DNA of 64,000 bases from Macrocystis pyrifera (taxonomy: Eukaryota; Sar; Phaeophyceae; Laminariales; Laminariaceae), in the NCBI GenBank assembly GCA_031763025.1, contig JASSKH010000038.1:785001-849000 (forward strand). The letters are read 5' to 3'. The translations under genes were made by a program, and so were the position numbers. Every line of letters starts with the position of its first letter. Position 1 is the stretch's first letter. This document shows positions 33,984-43,385 of this stretch, piece by piece. The notes below the pieces were generated by a model. It saw nothing but the letters and a program-made list of their open reading frames with translations, ran no database searches and was not told the origin of the DNA.

Positions 33984-34643
33984 TGTTGCTGGTACTGTTG
34001 GCTGTGCCACTGCTGTTGATGCTGCTGCTGGTGATGCTGATGTGTGTACTGGTCCTGATCTTGATGGCACTGCTGGTGCTACTACTGGTGCTGCTGCTGC
34101 TGCTGCCACTGGTGCTGCTGGTGCTGGTGCTGCTGATGTGACTGCCGCTGCCGCTGCTGCTGTTGGCACCGGTGTCGTTGCTACATTCGCCGGCCGTGTA
34201 CCGGGAGCGGAAGGGGCGGCAGTAGTGGTCGTCGTCGCGGCATCGCCGCTACGCGTACCAAGAGCGGCGGTCGCAACCATTGCAGCACCAGGCGCTACTG
34301 CTGGTGCCGGTGCTACCTTTATCGTCGCCGATGGCAACGCTGCTGCTGCTATCCTCGTCGTTGCCGTTGCCGGTGACGTTGGTGCTAGCGTCGGTGCTGC
34401 TGCTGCTGCTGCTGCTGTTGCTGCTGCTGTTGCCGCTGCTGCTGTCGCCGCCGCCGTTGCTGCTGCTGCTGATGTCGGTAAGCTCCGTGTCGGCGATGTT
34501 GGCGTCAATGTCGACGTTGATGCCACTGTCGCCATAGTTGCCACCGCCGCTGCCGCAGCCACCGCGGCAGCCGAAACAGCCGCCGCCGCTGCCGCTGACG
34601 CCGCCGCTGGTGCCGTGGTCGGTACCGACGCGGTCGGGGGCAT
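19247..34643 (-). CDS. Eleven-exon gene: large disordered protein with a conserved RRGKWT / GTTLR...CDPMRI / CIGK domain
   Basis: Exons in transcript order: 34643-33236, 32455-31829, 29638-29480, 28265-28164, 26778-26607, 26211-26015, 25793-25368, 24437-24201, 22557-22270, 21457-21284, 19360-19247. The model encodes ~1300 aa. All donor and acceptor phases agree once one surplus base in exon 2 is discounted. Residues 1-660 are Ala/Thr/Pro/Gln low complexity. About residues 668-765 form the only compact domain: NGLRRGKWTSE, EEEYANRLIQEFKSGLLPL, GTTLRTFLSKLLNCDPMRIS, KKFVGSKCIGKQ, then a helical RRRQADMDRLQAS...ELADLERRFLER stretch. From memory this domain occurs in diatom, oomycete and brown-algal proteins of unknown function. 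The rest is disordered, with a short DFLSLVESGDIPPV motif and a basic C-terminal RSKRLKTAQAK, a possible nuclear signal. A nuclear role is my inference. The start codon and any upstream exon are uncertain. Confidence 0.8.
20071..20170. mobile_element. Short TIR element (ACCACTCTG family), copy 1
   Basis: The left end ACCACTCTGG.C.AAAATGT and the inverted right end ACCACTCGGATCGGAAATGT bracket ~100 bp. Inside is telomere-like GGGTTACGGTTAGGGTTAGGG (20092-20112). It belongs to the family also seen at 20411, 38897, 59188 and 60534, and lies in the last intron of the conserved-domain gene. Confidence 0.5.
20411..20493. mobile_element. Short TIR element (ACCACTCTG family), copy 2
   Basis: The left end TACCAGTCTGAACCGAAATA is the near-exact inverse of the right end (rc TACCACTCTGACCCGAAATA). 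The total length is ~83 bp, too short for coding. Just upstream (20150-20330) is a two-copy ~96-bp tandem of related sequence. Confidence 0.65.
20790..20930. repeat. Minisatellite, ~20-bp unit (ACAGTAGACATACTG)
   Basis: Six to seven units of TGACAGTAGACATACTG(T/C)A alternate with a GACAGCAGACATACTG variant, giving a ~40-bp higher-order period. It lies in the last intron of the conserved-domain gene. Confidence 0.85.
21094..21240. repeat. (AGCAC)n pentanucleotide microsatellite
   Basis: About 29 nearly perfect CACAG units, in the last intron of the conserved-domain gene, ending ~45 bp from exon 10. Open frames on both strands across it are repeat artefacts. Confidence 0.95.
22270..22557 (-). 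CDS. Exon 9: Gly/Ala linker and DFLSLVESGDIPPVE motif
   Basis: 96 codons in phase 0. It has a good acceptor (GTCGAACAG) and a textbook donor GAG|GTAAGT. After Gly- and Ser-rich sequence it ends in NTSVEDFLSLVESGDIPPVE, a short amphipathic motif. I recall similar F-x-x-L-x-x-x-G-D-I-P motifs in the same stramenopile protein family. It superficially resembles peroxin-type FxxLxxxGxxPPxI motifs, but nothing else supports a peroxisomal role. Confidence 0.75.
22600..22830. repeat. Degenerate GGGTT/GGGCT repeat tract
   Basis: The plus strand is dominated by GGTTGGGTTGAGTTGG and GGGCTGGGCTGGGCTGGG words. It sits in intron 8 close to the exon 9 acceptor. It is G-rich with potential for G-quadruplex, and related to the (CCCAA)n tract at 18028-18125. 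Confidence 0.85.
23330..24180. repeat. GATC-rich intronic array (GATCTGCCCCGAA / TCTAGATCAT family)
   Basis: About twelve units of ~50-65 bp, each containing variants of GGGGATCTGATCTGCCCCGAA and CTAGATCATTAA, preceded by CAGATCATACAGATCAT repeats at 23334-23395. A longer exact duplication occurs at 23950-24080. The same vocabulary appears in OPA3 intron 2 (about 50400, 51080-51190 and 52230-52310) and PRORP intron 3 (62550-62640), so this is a dispersed family. It occupies intron 8 of the conserved-domain gene. Confidence 0.8.
25128..25320. repeat. 18-bp minisatellite (GACCATGACAACGATAAC)n
   Basis: About eleven units with rare substitutions, lying in intron 7 just 5' (plus sense) of exon 7. 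It creates overlapping repetitive open frames on both strands (HDNDND on plus, RYRCHG on minus). None is credited as coding because the region is intronic in a phase-consistent model. Confidence 0.9.
27390..28140. repeat. Intron 4: AATCACAA-type repeats and partial copies of exon 4 flank
   Basis: About 27400-27640 is a degenerate AATCACAAATCAATGAC tract. At about 27900-28010 and 28080-28160, two similar segments (TGTGTGTAACG/CAACGTCTGA.G, GTACCGGTACCTAT.TCGCCGCCAG, TTGCAGCG) form a ~180-bp duplication. The second runs directly into exon 4, so the exon flank has been copied. Confidence 0.65.
28164..28265 (-). CDS. Exon 4: helical end of the conserved domain
   Basis: Starts after a strong TTTTTCAG acceptor with VFRRRQADMDRLQASDIERS and ends RRFLER. 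It is predicted to be helical and charged. The donor is weak: AGG|GTGGCA is chosen because it keeps phase 0 with exon 5, and GTG|GCAATG would add one Val and also keep phase. A related sequence sits in the downstream intron near 27940. Confidence 0.75.
29480..29638 (-). CDS. Exon 3: core of the conserved domain, GC donor
   Basis: 53 codons in phase 0 at both ends. The acceptor is CGCTCGCAG; the donor is CAG|GCAAGT, a consensus GC-type donor. It encodes EEEYANRLIQEFKSG and GTTLRTFLSKLLNCDPMRIS followed by KKFVGSKCIGKQ. This is the most confidently coding stretch of the gene and joins without loss to RRGKWTSE upstream and VFRRRQADMDRLQ downstream. Confidence 0.85.
29690..30260. repeat. Degenerate GGTTTCAACTTTGCGG repeat in intron 2
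   Basis: Over about 570 bp the plus strand repeats TTTCAACTTT(T/G)GCGGTTTCAAC-like words of 12-18 bp. A separate degenerate block of CATGGCAATGATGAC words follows at about 30570-30900. At 29256-29282 in the neighbouring intron 3 there is a (TATG)n microsatellite, and at 29416-29440 (ACCG)n. Confidence 0.8.
30950..31800. other. Remainder of intron 2
   Basis: Unique-looking intronic sequence with a 14-base G run near 31367-31380. No exon with flanking splice sites was recognised. Confidence 0.4.
31829..32455 (-). CDS. Exon 2, with an apparent one-base frame error
   Basis: The acceptor after AAACAG at 32456 matches the phase of exon 1 and opens a frame reading ATVTPQQLLQQQHRAHSAYA. The 3' end must read NGLRRGKWTSE to meet exon 3. 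These two frames differ: the exon is 627 nt where phase requires 626. The break is best placed near 32240-32275, where ACCCACC in the minus-strand sense would read on cleanly with one C fewer. The flanks are Thr/Ala codon repeats, so a sequencing or assembly error, or a disabling polymorphism, are both possible. Confidence 0.65.
33236..34643 (-). CDS. Exon 1 of the conserved-domain gene (Ala-rich, GC-rich)
   Basis: A 469-codon frame rich in Ala, Thr, Pro and Gly, ending at donor CAG|GTGAGT in phase 1. Less repetitive islands support this frame: GTVKQEVVEAAAPAP (VKQE resembles a sumoylation site) and LLPQTVTHRPLPSLPQ. A competing minus-strand frame over 34249-34700 reads as Ser/Asn/Asp-rich instead, so the 5' part of the exon could lie in either frame. 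The ATG at 34643 follows a poly-G tract, and an additional upstream exon is possible. Confidence 0.6.
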
Positions 34644-34719
34644 CGCTAGCGCTGCTACGGAAGCTGCTCCCCCCCCCCCCCCCCCTGCCCTCTACCCGCA
34701 ATCCTACAGTTGGAAGCCG

Positions 34720-35770
34720 TAACCGCGGCAGAGTGTGCCCGCGCAAACCTCTACAGAACAGAGGACGCCTGTTCAGGACTCCTGGTGATGTGGTGTTTCC
34801 TTCAGCGAACGGCGACGCGTGTCTACAGAGGCGTGTTCCCAGCTTGTTCCGCGGTTGTTTCGGGGTTTGCCTCGTGGTTTGTTGTGTTTCCGGCCCGAGG
34901 CTAAGGCGTGGTGCTGCGCCTGCCTGGGCTTCGAACGATTTGAACCAATATGCTACTGGCAGCGGGCGTCCCGTCACCGGGCCGAAGGCCCACTGTTCGT
35001 TGGGGCCTCCCCCCCTCCCTCCCTCCTCCCCTCTCTCGCTGCCGTCACTAACCTTAGCCTTGTACCTCAAGCTAAATCTTGTTCTGCACAAGGGTGGGAA
35101 AAAGCAGAGCACGGAGATAGGAAATCACGGGTAGGAATACATATTACACTACGAATACTACACAGTAAATAAACTTCTTCAGAGAGGAAAAAAACAGAAC
35201 TAAGCGTCGTTTACAGCACCGAACACACCAAGTTGCCATCATAGGCTGGTGGGGCAGGGGGTGTGTTTCAAGTACACTGTAACGGGTTATTAGGAGCTGC
35301 ACGACACAAATCGAGAAAATGAATCGGAAACAAATACAGTAGAAAAATAGTAGAGTGTCTGCGTAAACTATTTTTGTTTATCGAGAATTTTCGTCGGAAA
35401 GATAATCATAACCGAAAACTTTCCGGCATGCGCACAATCGGAGACGAAAAAAAAGCTAACTATTGGATTATCATGTTCGAACAAAACAAAACCACTTGCA
35501 GCAGCGGCAGCACTTCCAGGACCAAACGAGCGGAAGAGAAGTCGCGCACGCAGCAGTAGTACCTACCTGCAGCAGCAGCAGCAGCAAAGCAAGCTGTAGA
35601 AGCAGTAAGCAGCAGCGAGCAACAACAGCATAGGCAGAAGTGCGGTCTATGTTGCGCTCCTCGACACTCGCTGTGCAAGCAACGCCGCCACCACGAGAAG
35701 ATCGCCCTCCTTCTTCTTCGTTGTCTTATCTGCCCGAAAAGGGGTCGTAGTGGCGAAGATCACGAGCTTG
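34720..35770. other. 5' flank of the conserved-domain gene
   Basis: Contains a poly-C/poly-G tract at 34670-34685 next to the proposed start. A 288-codon minus-strand frame (35112 to 34249) overlaps exon 1 in another frame; its Ser/Asn/Asp-rich end could be an alternative reading of the 5' end. No TATA-like promoter element can be assigned. Confidence 0.35.
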
Positions 35771-35779
35771 GCGGCAGGG

Positions 35780-36170
35780 GTACTCGCGCTTGCAGCAGCA
35801 GCAGCAGCAGCCGCAGCCGCAGAGCAGCAGCCGCAGCCGCAGCAGCAGCAGCCGCAAGCGTCAGCAGCGCCTGCGACAGCGTGTGCAGCAGCGCTTGCTT
35901 GCAGCAACGCGTGCTTGCAGCAACGCTTGCTTGCAGCAACGCTTGCTTGCAGCAGCGCTTGCTTGCAGCAACGCTTGCTTGCAGCAGCGCTTGTTTACAG
36001 CGGCAGCGCTTGTTTACAGCAGCAGCGCTTGCTTACCGCAGTGCTTACCTGCCGCAGCGCTTGCAGCAACAGCACTGCAGCAAGCAGCACACTTACTGGC
36101 AGCAGCAGCAGCAGCAGCAGCAGCGCCTATCTGTCTGCTGCAGCAGGAGGCAGAAGAGGCATGCAGCAGC
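35780..36170. repeat. CAG/GCAACGCTTGCTT minisatellite
   Basis: A (GCA)n block at about 35793-35880 leads into about twelve units of CAGCAACGCTTGCTTG (15-16 bp), then a second (CAG)n block at 36100-36125. Plus-strand frames of 129-142 codons cross it and are pure repeat products. Confidence 0.85.
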
Positions 36171-36179
36171 AGCGGTAGT

Positions 36180-37534
36180 AATTATTTCCGCCGGTAGCAG
36201 ACATGGTCCGAGGCCACTCGGGGCAAGCTTGGCCAATCCAAAGCGTCCGGAGAATTTTCGGCGAACATAATGCAGCGGTCGAATCTCATATCACACAAAT
36301 ATGACTCTAGTATAACATGCTATCCAAAAATACGTAATTTCGTCATTTTTGTGCAAGTTTGACTAGGTTTTTTTTTTATTAGTCGTCGGCAACGGGGGAA
36401 TAGACAAGCGAAACTCGTAATATTTTTTGCTTTAGAGTAGACACTCAGTGCAGTAAAAAATGAAGAACAAAACGCACGTACAGAAAATAAATCGGAAAAA
36501 TCTTGAACAAACATCGAACAAGAGTCGAAATATAACTATAGGCTAGAAATATACCGCAATCGAAGAAAAAAACCGGACACAGGAAAGAAAACCGAAAGAA
36601 AAACGATGAGAGGAGACAAAAACCAGGAACATTACTCAAAAAGAAGGCGGGGGGGAAAACGATTTTTCAGGTGGGACCTCTGAGAGGCCAGATACATTCC
36701 AAGGGCCGCCTCTGGGAAACAAGCAAAACGTACATCAAGTCTATGTCTATTTACGTAGAGTACGTGAGAGCACGAGAAAGACGATCTTCCGCTTTCTTCT
36801 CATGGTGGCAATAGAGAGCAAGAAATTAGACACGAGCGCATACAAGTACAGTAGGGGGTACGGTTCAAGAGTGGGCCTGCAACAAAGAAATGAAGAGATG
36901 AAGAGTACCAGGTAAGTGTCTCTTAGACATGGCCCTCTCAAATACATGTGCCACGGCAAACCAACGTCCCATCCCATACACATTCCGACTACTGTAGCTT
37001 GCCCCCAAAATCGTGGGAGCGACTCTAACCGCCAAGCCGATTTCGACATTTATTAACCTCTTTAGGACTGCACTCTCGTAGTCGGGACAAAACACTTGGA
37101 ATTAGAGTAGGATTTAGGCTTCTGTATAGTTGTCGTTGTTGTTGTTGTTGTTGTTGTTTTCTTCACATTAAACAGTTCTTTCTACCCGTCGACATCCAGC
37201 ACAACCAGTGTCCGTGCCGATTCTTCAATCCTAGAGAGACGCAAGTTCTGTGGTCACAAAGCTACGCCACAGAGATACTACGTTGCCACGTATGCAATGC
37301 GACGCCATGTCATCATACTGCGTACGACAGGCACGACATGCACATTCCATGACCTAGAGAAACTAAACGAAACAAAGAGAAAAAAACAAAAAAATATAGT
37401 AGTGCAGTACAATAGCAAAAGGATTTAACCCGCGTTTCTCTTGAAATGAGCGCTCGTCAACCGTACCCCCCATGACTATGAATAGATACCAGTACCAGTT
37501 TGCCAGACCGCATAGATATTAGCCAAGGCGTGTA
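36180..37534. other. Unassigned intergenic sequence
   Basis: No gene recognised. Holds a (GTT)n run near 37131-37156. Confidence 0.4.
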
Positions 37535-37539
37535 AATCG

Positions 37540-37830
37540 AAAACCGAACGTCGTTTTGTTCGGTCGTTTTTTTTTTTTTTCGGTTTTTCCCGACCGAAAA
37601 CCGAGTACCACGTATTTTTTTTCGGTTTATATGCAAAAAACCGATCGAACCCGACCGGCATTTTCCGTTTTTCACCGAAAAAACGTCCGGTTTCGGTCTC
37701 GTTTTGCCTTGATTTTGTTACAAAAAAAGGCGACCGAAACCGACCGACTTTTCGGTGAACAACCGGAAAACCGGCCGAGCCTTCATCCTTTTTCGGTTCG
37801 CAACCCTGTATTAGCCTCGTCATCATCAAC
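37540..37830. repeat. Palindrome-rich CGGTTTTTC / GAAAAACCG block
   Basis: ACCGAAAACCG words and their reverse complements alternate on the plus strand over ~290 bp, so many local hairpins are possible. A 120-codon minus-strand frame crosses it without protein-like features. Confidence 0.65.
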
Positions 37831-38430
37831 CGGAGCAAACCGCTGTCGATACTACTGCTGTAGAAGCCCCTGGGCTCGTTATCTCTGATCCCTTCAGCAA
37901 CGAGTACCTTGCTGAAACTCCCGGAAAAATCTGTGTCTCCCAGCAGAAAATTCCTGCCATGAACATGAGTTAGTATTTACGACTTTGCCCAGCTTCGACA
38001 ACATGGTCGATAGTCCATACTAACTCCTTATTGCATCAACACCTTCATTCCGAGAAAGTTCCGAGGCGGTCGGGGATAGGGTTACGGTTGGGGTTGAAAA
38101 TCAAGCATGTTTCAGCGGTTGTCGGAGCTGGGCCAAGGTCTATACAGCTTAGCAGTACAGCCTTCCTCGAACTGCCGTGAGTCAGCCAACCCCGTGCATG
38201 GCCCAGGGACAACTGAGGGACAACCGCACGCCACCACTATCACTACTGCCGCTGTTGTTGTTGTTTTATGTTGTTGTTTCCCCTCAGAGTAGTTCTACTA
38301 AAACTTGTCCTCAGTTTAACCCATCGCCAAATAAGTCAACAACAACAGTAGCAGTCCATGGTGATGTTTGCTGTCACCTAAAATCAACACCGTCGTCAAA
38401 TGTACCCGGCAGCGGCAGCCAAAAATATAC

Positions 38431-38539
38431 TATTACGGAGGGCCATAGTAAATAGGACCTACGGTATACACAAAAACCTATATATTTACATATTTTTACT
38501 AACAATATTTGGTCCTATTTACTATGGTCCCCCGCAATA
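38431..38539. mobile_element. 109-bp MITE with 30-bp TIRs, copy 1
   Basis: The left TIR begins TATTACGGAGGGCCATAGTA and the right TIR, inverted, begins TATTGCGGGGGACCATAGTA; they match at about 26 of 30 positions. A second copy of identical length lies at 50588-50696, confirming it as a mobile, non-autonomous family. Confidence 0.9.
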
Positions 38540-38896
38540 CTACGTAGGTAAGCAACTACAGGAGTAAAGTACATTGTAGTTAAAAACACATCACACACCA
38601 TAATGGGACCGTCCCGGGCGATTTCGTGCTGCGGTTGTGTTTGTTTCATCAACTACAGCATTAAATATTAAACGCGTAGTAAGACACAGGAATGCTGGCC
38701 CTGCCTGGATTTCGCGTTTTGAAAATGACGCGTTTTACACAAACTTCAGCAAAACAGCTCCCGAATTTCTTATTTTTTGTCAGTCTCAGCCTGCCAACAA
38801 TATATATTTTCGTTCGTTTTCTAAAGTGTCCTGTACTGGTGCTACTCTGTAGACGCAAAGTGTTTCCTTGCTGTTGTCGGTTGTTCTCTTGTCGTA

Positions 38897-38981
38897 TACC
38901 ACTCCGGACGGAAACGTAAGGAACGCTGGGGTATAAATACTAAAAGACCAAACGGTCCTTACATTTCAGCCCAGAGTGCTA
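38897..38981. mobile_element. Short TIR element (ACCACTCTG family), copy 3
   Basis: The left end TATACCACTCCGGACGGAAA pairs with the inverted right end TATAGCACTCTGGGCTGAAA. The element is ~85 bp. Confidence 0.6.
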
Positions 38982-40309
38982 TACGTGTATCACATCAGAT
39001 ATGCATGATTTCAAGAGTCCGTTGACACTTATCACACCGTGCAGCAGTAGTACGCTACCTGCCCTCTCATAAGAAAAAGCCTCACAAGAAACCCAGCCTT
39101 AGACTCTTGGGGAAATAAGAAATTCGGGAGCGGCTATATACACTAAACTTCGTGTCACACGTTCTCGAATAGTAAATATAGTCTGGGCTGGAACCCCGGG
39201 TTCTTATCAGAGGCCTCGTACTTTGAGCGGGTGTATACATCATGGCTGGGTGACAGTTCAAGAGAACACGTACAGCACTTGCAGGCACGATGACTGCTGT
39301 AGCAGCAACATCCCAGCAACCCACTATTAATAGCGAAGCAGTCGCGGACGGTTGAACATAGATCGACCTGGAATGAAGTAAGCCCTTGCTGTGCTGCTGC
39401 GCTCATGTTACGCAGCTGCCATTGCCGAGTGTCAATTGCGCCTGCTTGGAATTGATGTTGCAGGTGCATACTTGTATCGGTGTCGACCTATGCAGACGTG
39501 CAATCAAGGCTCTCTCTGCAAGACCACGTTCTCTGCTGATGTACCACGGGTATATAAATACCTGCCCAAAGACTGCCAACACAGCAGCAGTCTACCGTAC
39601 GTACTCCTGTTCGGAAATAGGGCAGTGTCGCATCGCACGCTCGTTGGTCGATTTCGCCTCTGAGCGGGCCTACATCCTGCTGGCACTCGAGGAGTCGGCA
39701 TGCGCTTCACTTCGTACATCATGCATACATTGGCAGGCCTACTATTATACTAATAGCAAAAGGTAAAGGATGTTCGCTGAGAGAAACCCGCTTTGCCAGT
39801 TCGCTTCTGCTCTTCGCCTTTGTAGGGCTCCCCAGCTCCAGCAGGCGTACCTACTGCCGGAATTGCCCCCAACACAAAGCATGATGGCATCATGACGTCA
39901 ACCAGGTGCGCCCATAAAGCGGCTGGTTTGTCGGCCTCAACGCAGACGCTGGCACCCGCAGGCGACAGGGAGGTCCGTCCGTCTCGGAACCACCTTTTGC
40001 TAGGGTTGCTGGTAGCCAAAGGCATAGCGTAGGCAACGGAGATGACGTCAAGTATATGTACGATGGGAATACCGATACGAGCCGTACTCGTACAACAGGC
40101 GGGACGGCCCTTCCAAGCTGACGCCACTCCGAGACCAAATAAATATGCATACCAAAGCACACGAGTAAGATGGAGTCATCACCCTCCTTCCTCAGTGTCC
40201 TTGAGTACATTCAGGGCAAAAAATCGGATAATTCCATGCAAAAAAAGGTCATGGAAATCAGCTCTGTCTCACGTCGGAGGCGTAGCTAACGACGACCCAA
40301 GAAGCAGAC
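38982..40309. other. Unassigned intergenic sequence
   Basis: Several overlapping 70-136-codon frames at 39386-40210 on both strands, none with recognised features. Nothing else seen. Confidence 0.4.
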
Positions 40310-40430
40310 GCTAGAGGCGGCGTGGGATCTGGTACCTGCAATTGCTACCCACCTGCTTGACGGCGCAACCCAGACGTGGTGGCACATCGAGAAAGAGAGG
40401 TTTACACATCATTGGGAGGTAAATAACTCG
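40305..40430 (+). pseudogene. Possible retrotransposon Gag fragment
   Basis: The plus-strand frame reads KQTLEAAWDLVPAIATHLLD followed by GATQTWWHIEKERFTHHWE. The L-x-G-x-A-x-x-W-W pattern is typical of the capsid region of Ty3/gypsy Gag proteins. The frame is short, without other element parts nearby, so it is at most a remnant. Confidence 0.35.
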
Positions 40431-42263
40431 TATAGCAGAGAGGCACGGGAGTAGGTTGAACAAGCGCCGCTGGATATCGATTTCGATGCTTCCGCCGTAG
40501 AATATTCGCTAAACCACTCACCATCAATGACGTTGCGCGCTTCGACCAGTGCTTTTCTCTCCAAAGTGCCTCGCCTGGCCTAGTGGATAAAATGCAATTT
40601 TCGACGCTCTGTGCAGTCAGCATCCGGGGGAAACACGACAAAGGGTTTCCATACGGAATTAGCGGCATGCTCTATATACAAAATGACTAAAAAATGACTG
40701 AAAAAAATGAAACATCGAAAAGTGAATTGTGAACTGCGAACCCCGAAACTCGAAACGGAGTGCTTTCTTCGCTGGTGTGGGGATAAGGATACCACTTCTC
40801 TCTTGCCTCTCGACAACAGGAGTAGCAGTTTACATCTATAACTTGCAGTATATTCCTGCGAACTCTGTGTATCTCGGCGTGGCACCACGCAGCTTCGCCG
40901 CTGAAGTTTGGCGAGAAAACTCTGTGCGTGTAAACATGTTGAAGTGCCGTTATTCTGTTCTGAGTTCTAACATATGATAGGAGATCGTATGATAGCGTAC
41001 GTCACGCATAAAAAAACGTACGACGTTGTACAACTGCTTTTCCGCTGTATATATATGTTTTTTTTTGTTGATCGATGCCACACAATGTTCATACACCAGC
41101 GGAATCGAAGATCGCAGGCCAGTCCCCGTACGAATAACAATTGGATCCCTCCGACACACTGACTGCCGGGAGGCGACGGGCGTCGGACAATAGAAGGCAA
41201 CCTATCAACAACAGTAGTAGTAGTAGTAAGGACGCGTAACGGCTGTTTTGCTATTTGCACTGCGAAATAATCGGCGTCATATTTTTCGTGATGAACTGCT
41301 GCTGCTATACTCGTATACTCGTCCGTTGGATCGAGATCGGGACTCAATTGGCAACGAGACGACAAGAGAAGAGGGAAAGACTGATGCATATGCAGTCCAC
41401 AACTGACAAGTATCGCACGTGCGTTCCATGGACCCGGCGCTCTAACCAAAAAAATGGTATGTGTGTGGTTATATTCTACTTTGTAGTGCAGTGGGTGTTC
41501 ATCAGAGAGTCGTCGCTCCACACTCGCAGCAGCTACTGTAGTAGTATACACACAAAATATCGTGCTCCTTGTGCGTATACGAGTACTTGGTCACAACATT
41601 TATTTATTTATACGAGCAGTAGTGGTGCGTGCTCTCTTGTGCGAGCACAGTAGTCAGTCAGTATAAACTTCAGATCCCTCCGAGGATCGAACCGGACGCT
41701 CCTCCCGCGTTTATGGCTAGTTTTGGCCCGTTTTGTCTGCGGTTTGGGGTCAGGGTTAGCTAGGGTCACAGGTAGGGTTTAGGGGTTGGGTTGGGTCTTC
41801 GCGTCTTCGCCCGTACCTTGATCCCAACAGGTACCAAAATACCTGAACAGCCTACCAACCTGAAGATCCTACCTCCCAGATCGTAATGGGATCTCGGACG
41901 CTCATACAACAACAGGATGCCGACCGATGGCTTTCGTGACAACCCCCCTACCCCAGCTGCCCGGACCAACGCCCCAACGGGTAGGGTGGACCGTAACTGG
42001 ATCAAGTCCGGCGGGAAGGCCTCAGTGCCTAGGTTTTTGTTATTATTAGTAGTGAGCTCGCGCAAGTCTCATACTATCCGGAAGAGATGACTCCCACGGG
42101 TAGCTATCGCTGCCGCATCTGCCCCTCTCGGGGGCCAGTCAGGTCGGGTCAACGTGCCCTAGCCCCAGGGGAAAGAGCAGACTATTCTGATGTTGCAACG
42201 AGAACTACGGGTTAAATTGACACACGACACGAATTTTGAACGTGGAAGTGTGGTTATTTTTCT
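40431..42263. other. Intergenic sequence with telomere-like words
   Basis: The plus strand at 41750-41792 reads GGGTTAGCTAGGGTCACAGG then TAGGGTTTAGGGGTTGGGTT, a degenerate interstitial telomere-like stretch. A plus-strand frame at about 41930-42040 (GFRDNPPTPAARTNAPTGR) and another at 42089-42215 look protein-like but short; they may be transposon debris. Confidence 0.4.
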
Positions 42264-43385
42264 CACCTCGGATAACGTAACACTCGGATAAAACACTTAC
42301 TGTATCTACGTTATGGGGCTTAACACAGGAACGTGGTAACGTACGAACATAGTGTTAGCACTATAGAGGAGAGCGATCACAGTATCGCGGTAAAACAGTG
42401 TTAACTGTAATCCCACGAACGTGCACCTTAACGTTATGTAGCTGCTCGGTCTCGTCCAGCTCTGGTACAGTAACATTATGTTATGCCGTGATCAGTCCTT
42501 GAACTAGCACCGTAACACAGTGTTAAAAGGCTCTGACCAAACACGCACGTTATCACTTTAACATGCCCAGATCGATATCCGTTTACTAACACGATAACAT
42601 AATGTTATTGTCGACGCAGCGTTAGACGTAACACACTAACATCAGGATTCACGACAAAAATCTCACGAATCGTGATTTTTTTTTGTTCGTTAGGAGTGGC
42701 CCTAATAGTCTTTTTATCGATCATATACGTTATCCAGTTGACGTATGTTATGTTATGATAATAGCAAGACTTCCGTAATACCCTCACATAGCGTCGCTCG
42801 ACACGGACTGCTGCTGCTGCGATAGTTACGGTAACATAATGCTAACGTTGTATAGACCATATACGTCATTCCTCTAACGTGTTATGATAGCCCCTATTAA
42901 TAGGAATTTCACTAACACACTAACATAGTGTTATGTACGCGTTTATTTGGCCGTGTACGTTATCCGTCGAAAGGGTGTTACGGTAGCACGAAGAATCCCG
43001 CTGACACACTAACATAACGTTACTCGCTACGGGCTGATGCCGCTAACACGGTAACATATTGTTAACGTTTAATTGACCATGTACGTTATCCCTTCAACGT
43101 GTGTTACGATAGCCACCAGGAATTCCGCTAACACGCTACCATAGTGTTACTCGCTATGGGCTGCATACCCTAACACCGTAGCACATATACTGCGGTCAGT
43201 ACGAGATCAAGGTATATAACACTCTCACTTAATGTTACGCGATCGCTCGCCAATATCATAACACACTAACACTATGTTATCACAAAATCCAGAAAGTAGT
43301 TAACGTAGTAACGTAATGTTACGTTTTTTTTTTCGCTGACGCCTAACATTAACATTAAACGTTAAGTGTTACGTTATCCGAGGTG
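42264..43385. mobile_element. 1.12-kb TIR element built of GTTA/TAAC palindromic units
   Basis: ACCTCGGATAACGTAACACT at the left end (42265-42284) is repeated exactly inverted at the right end (43365-43384); one further base pairs on each side. The interior is full of TAACACTATGTTA-type words and has a ~95-130-bp diverged repeat, with CGTTATCC anchors near 42730, 42956 and 43080. No coding potential is seen. It looks like a non-autonomous DNA transposon or satellite-bearing MITE. One CTATTAATAG palindrome lies inside (42894). Confidence 0.7.

Noticed and set aside
33595..34722. 375-codon plus-strand Ala/Val-rich frame
   Set aside because: Antisense mirror of exon 1's GCN/GCC codon repeats. 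All frames are open in such sequence, and only the minus-strand frame ends at a splice donor matching the next exon.
35790..36270. Gln/Ala/Leu-rich plus-strand frames
   Set aside because: Three overlapping frames all open because of CAG and GCAACGCTTGCTT repeats; no splice or start context.
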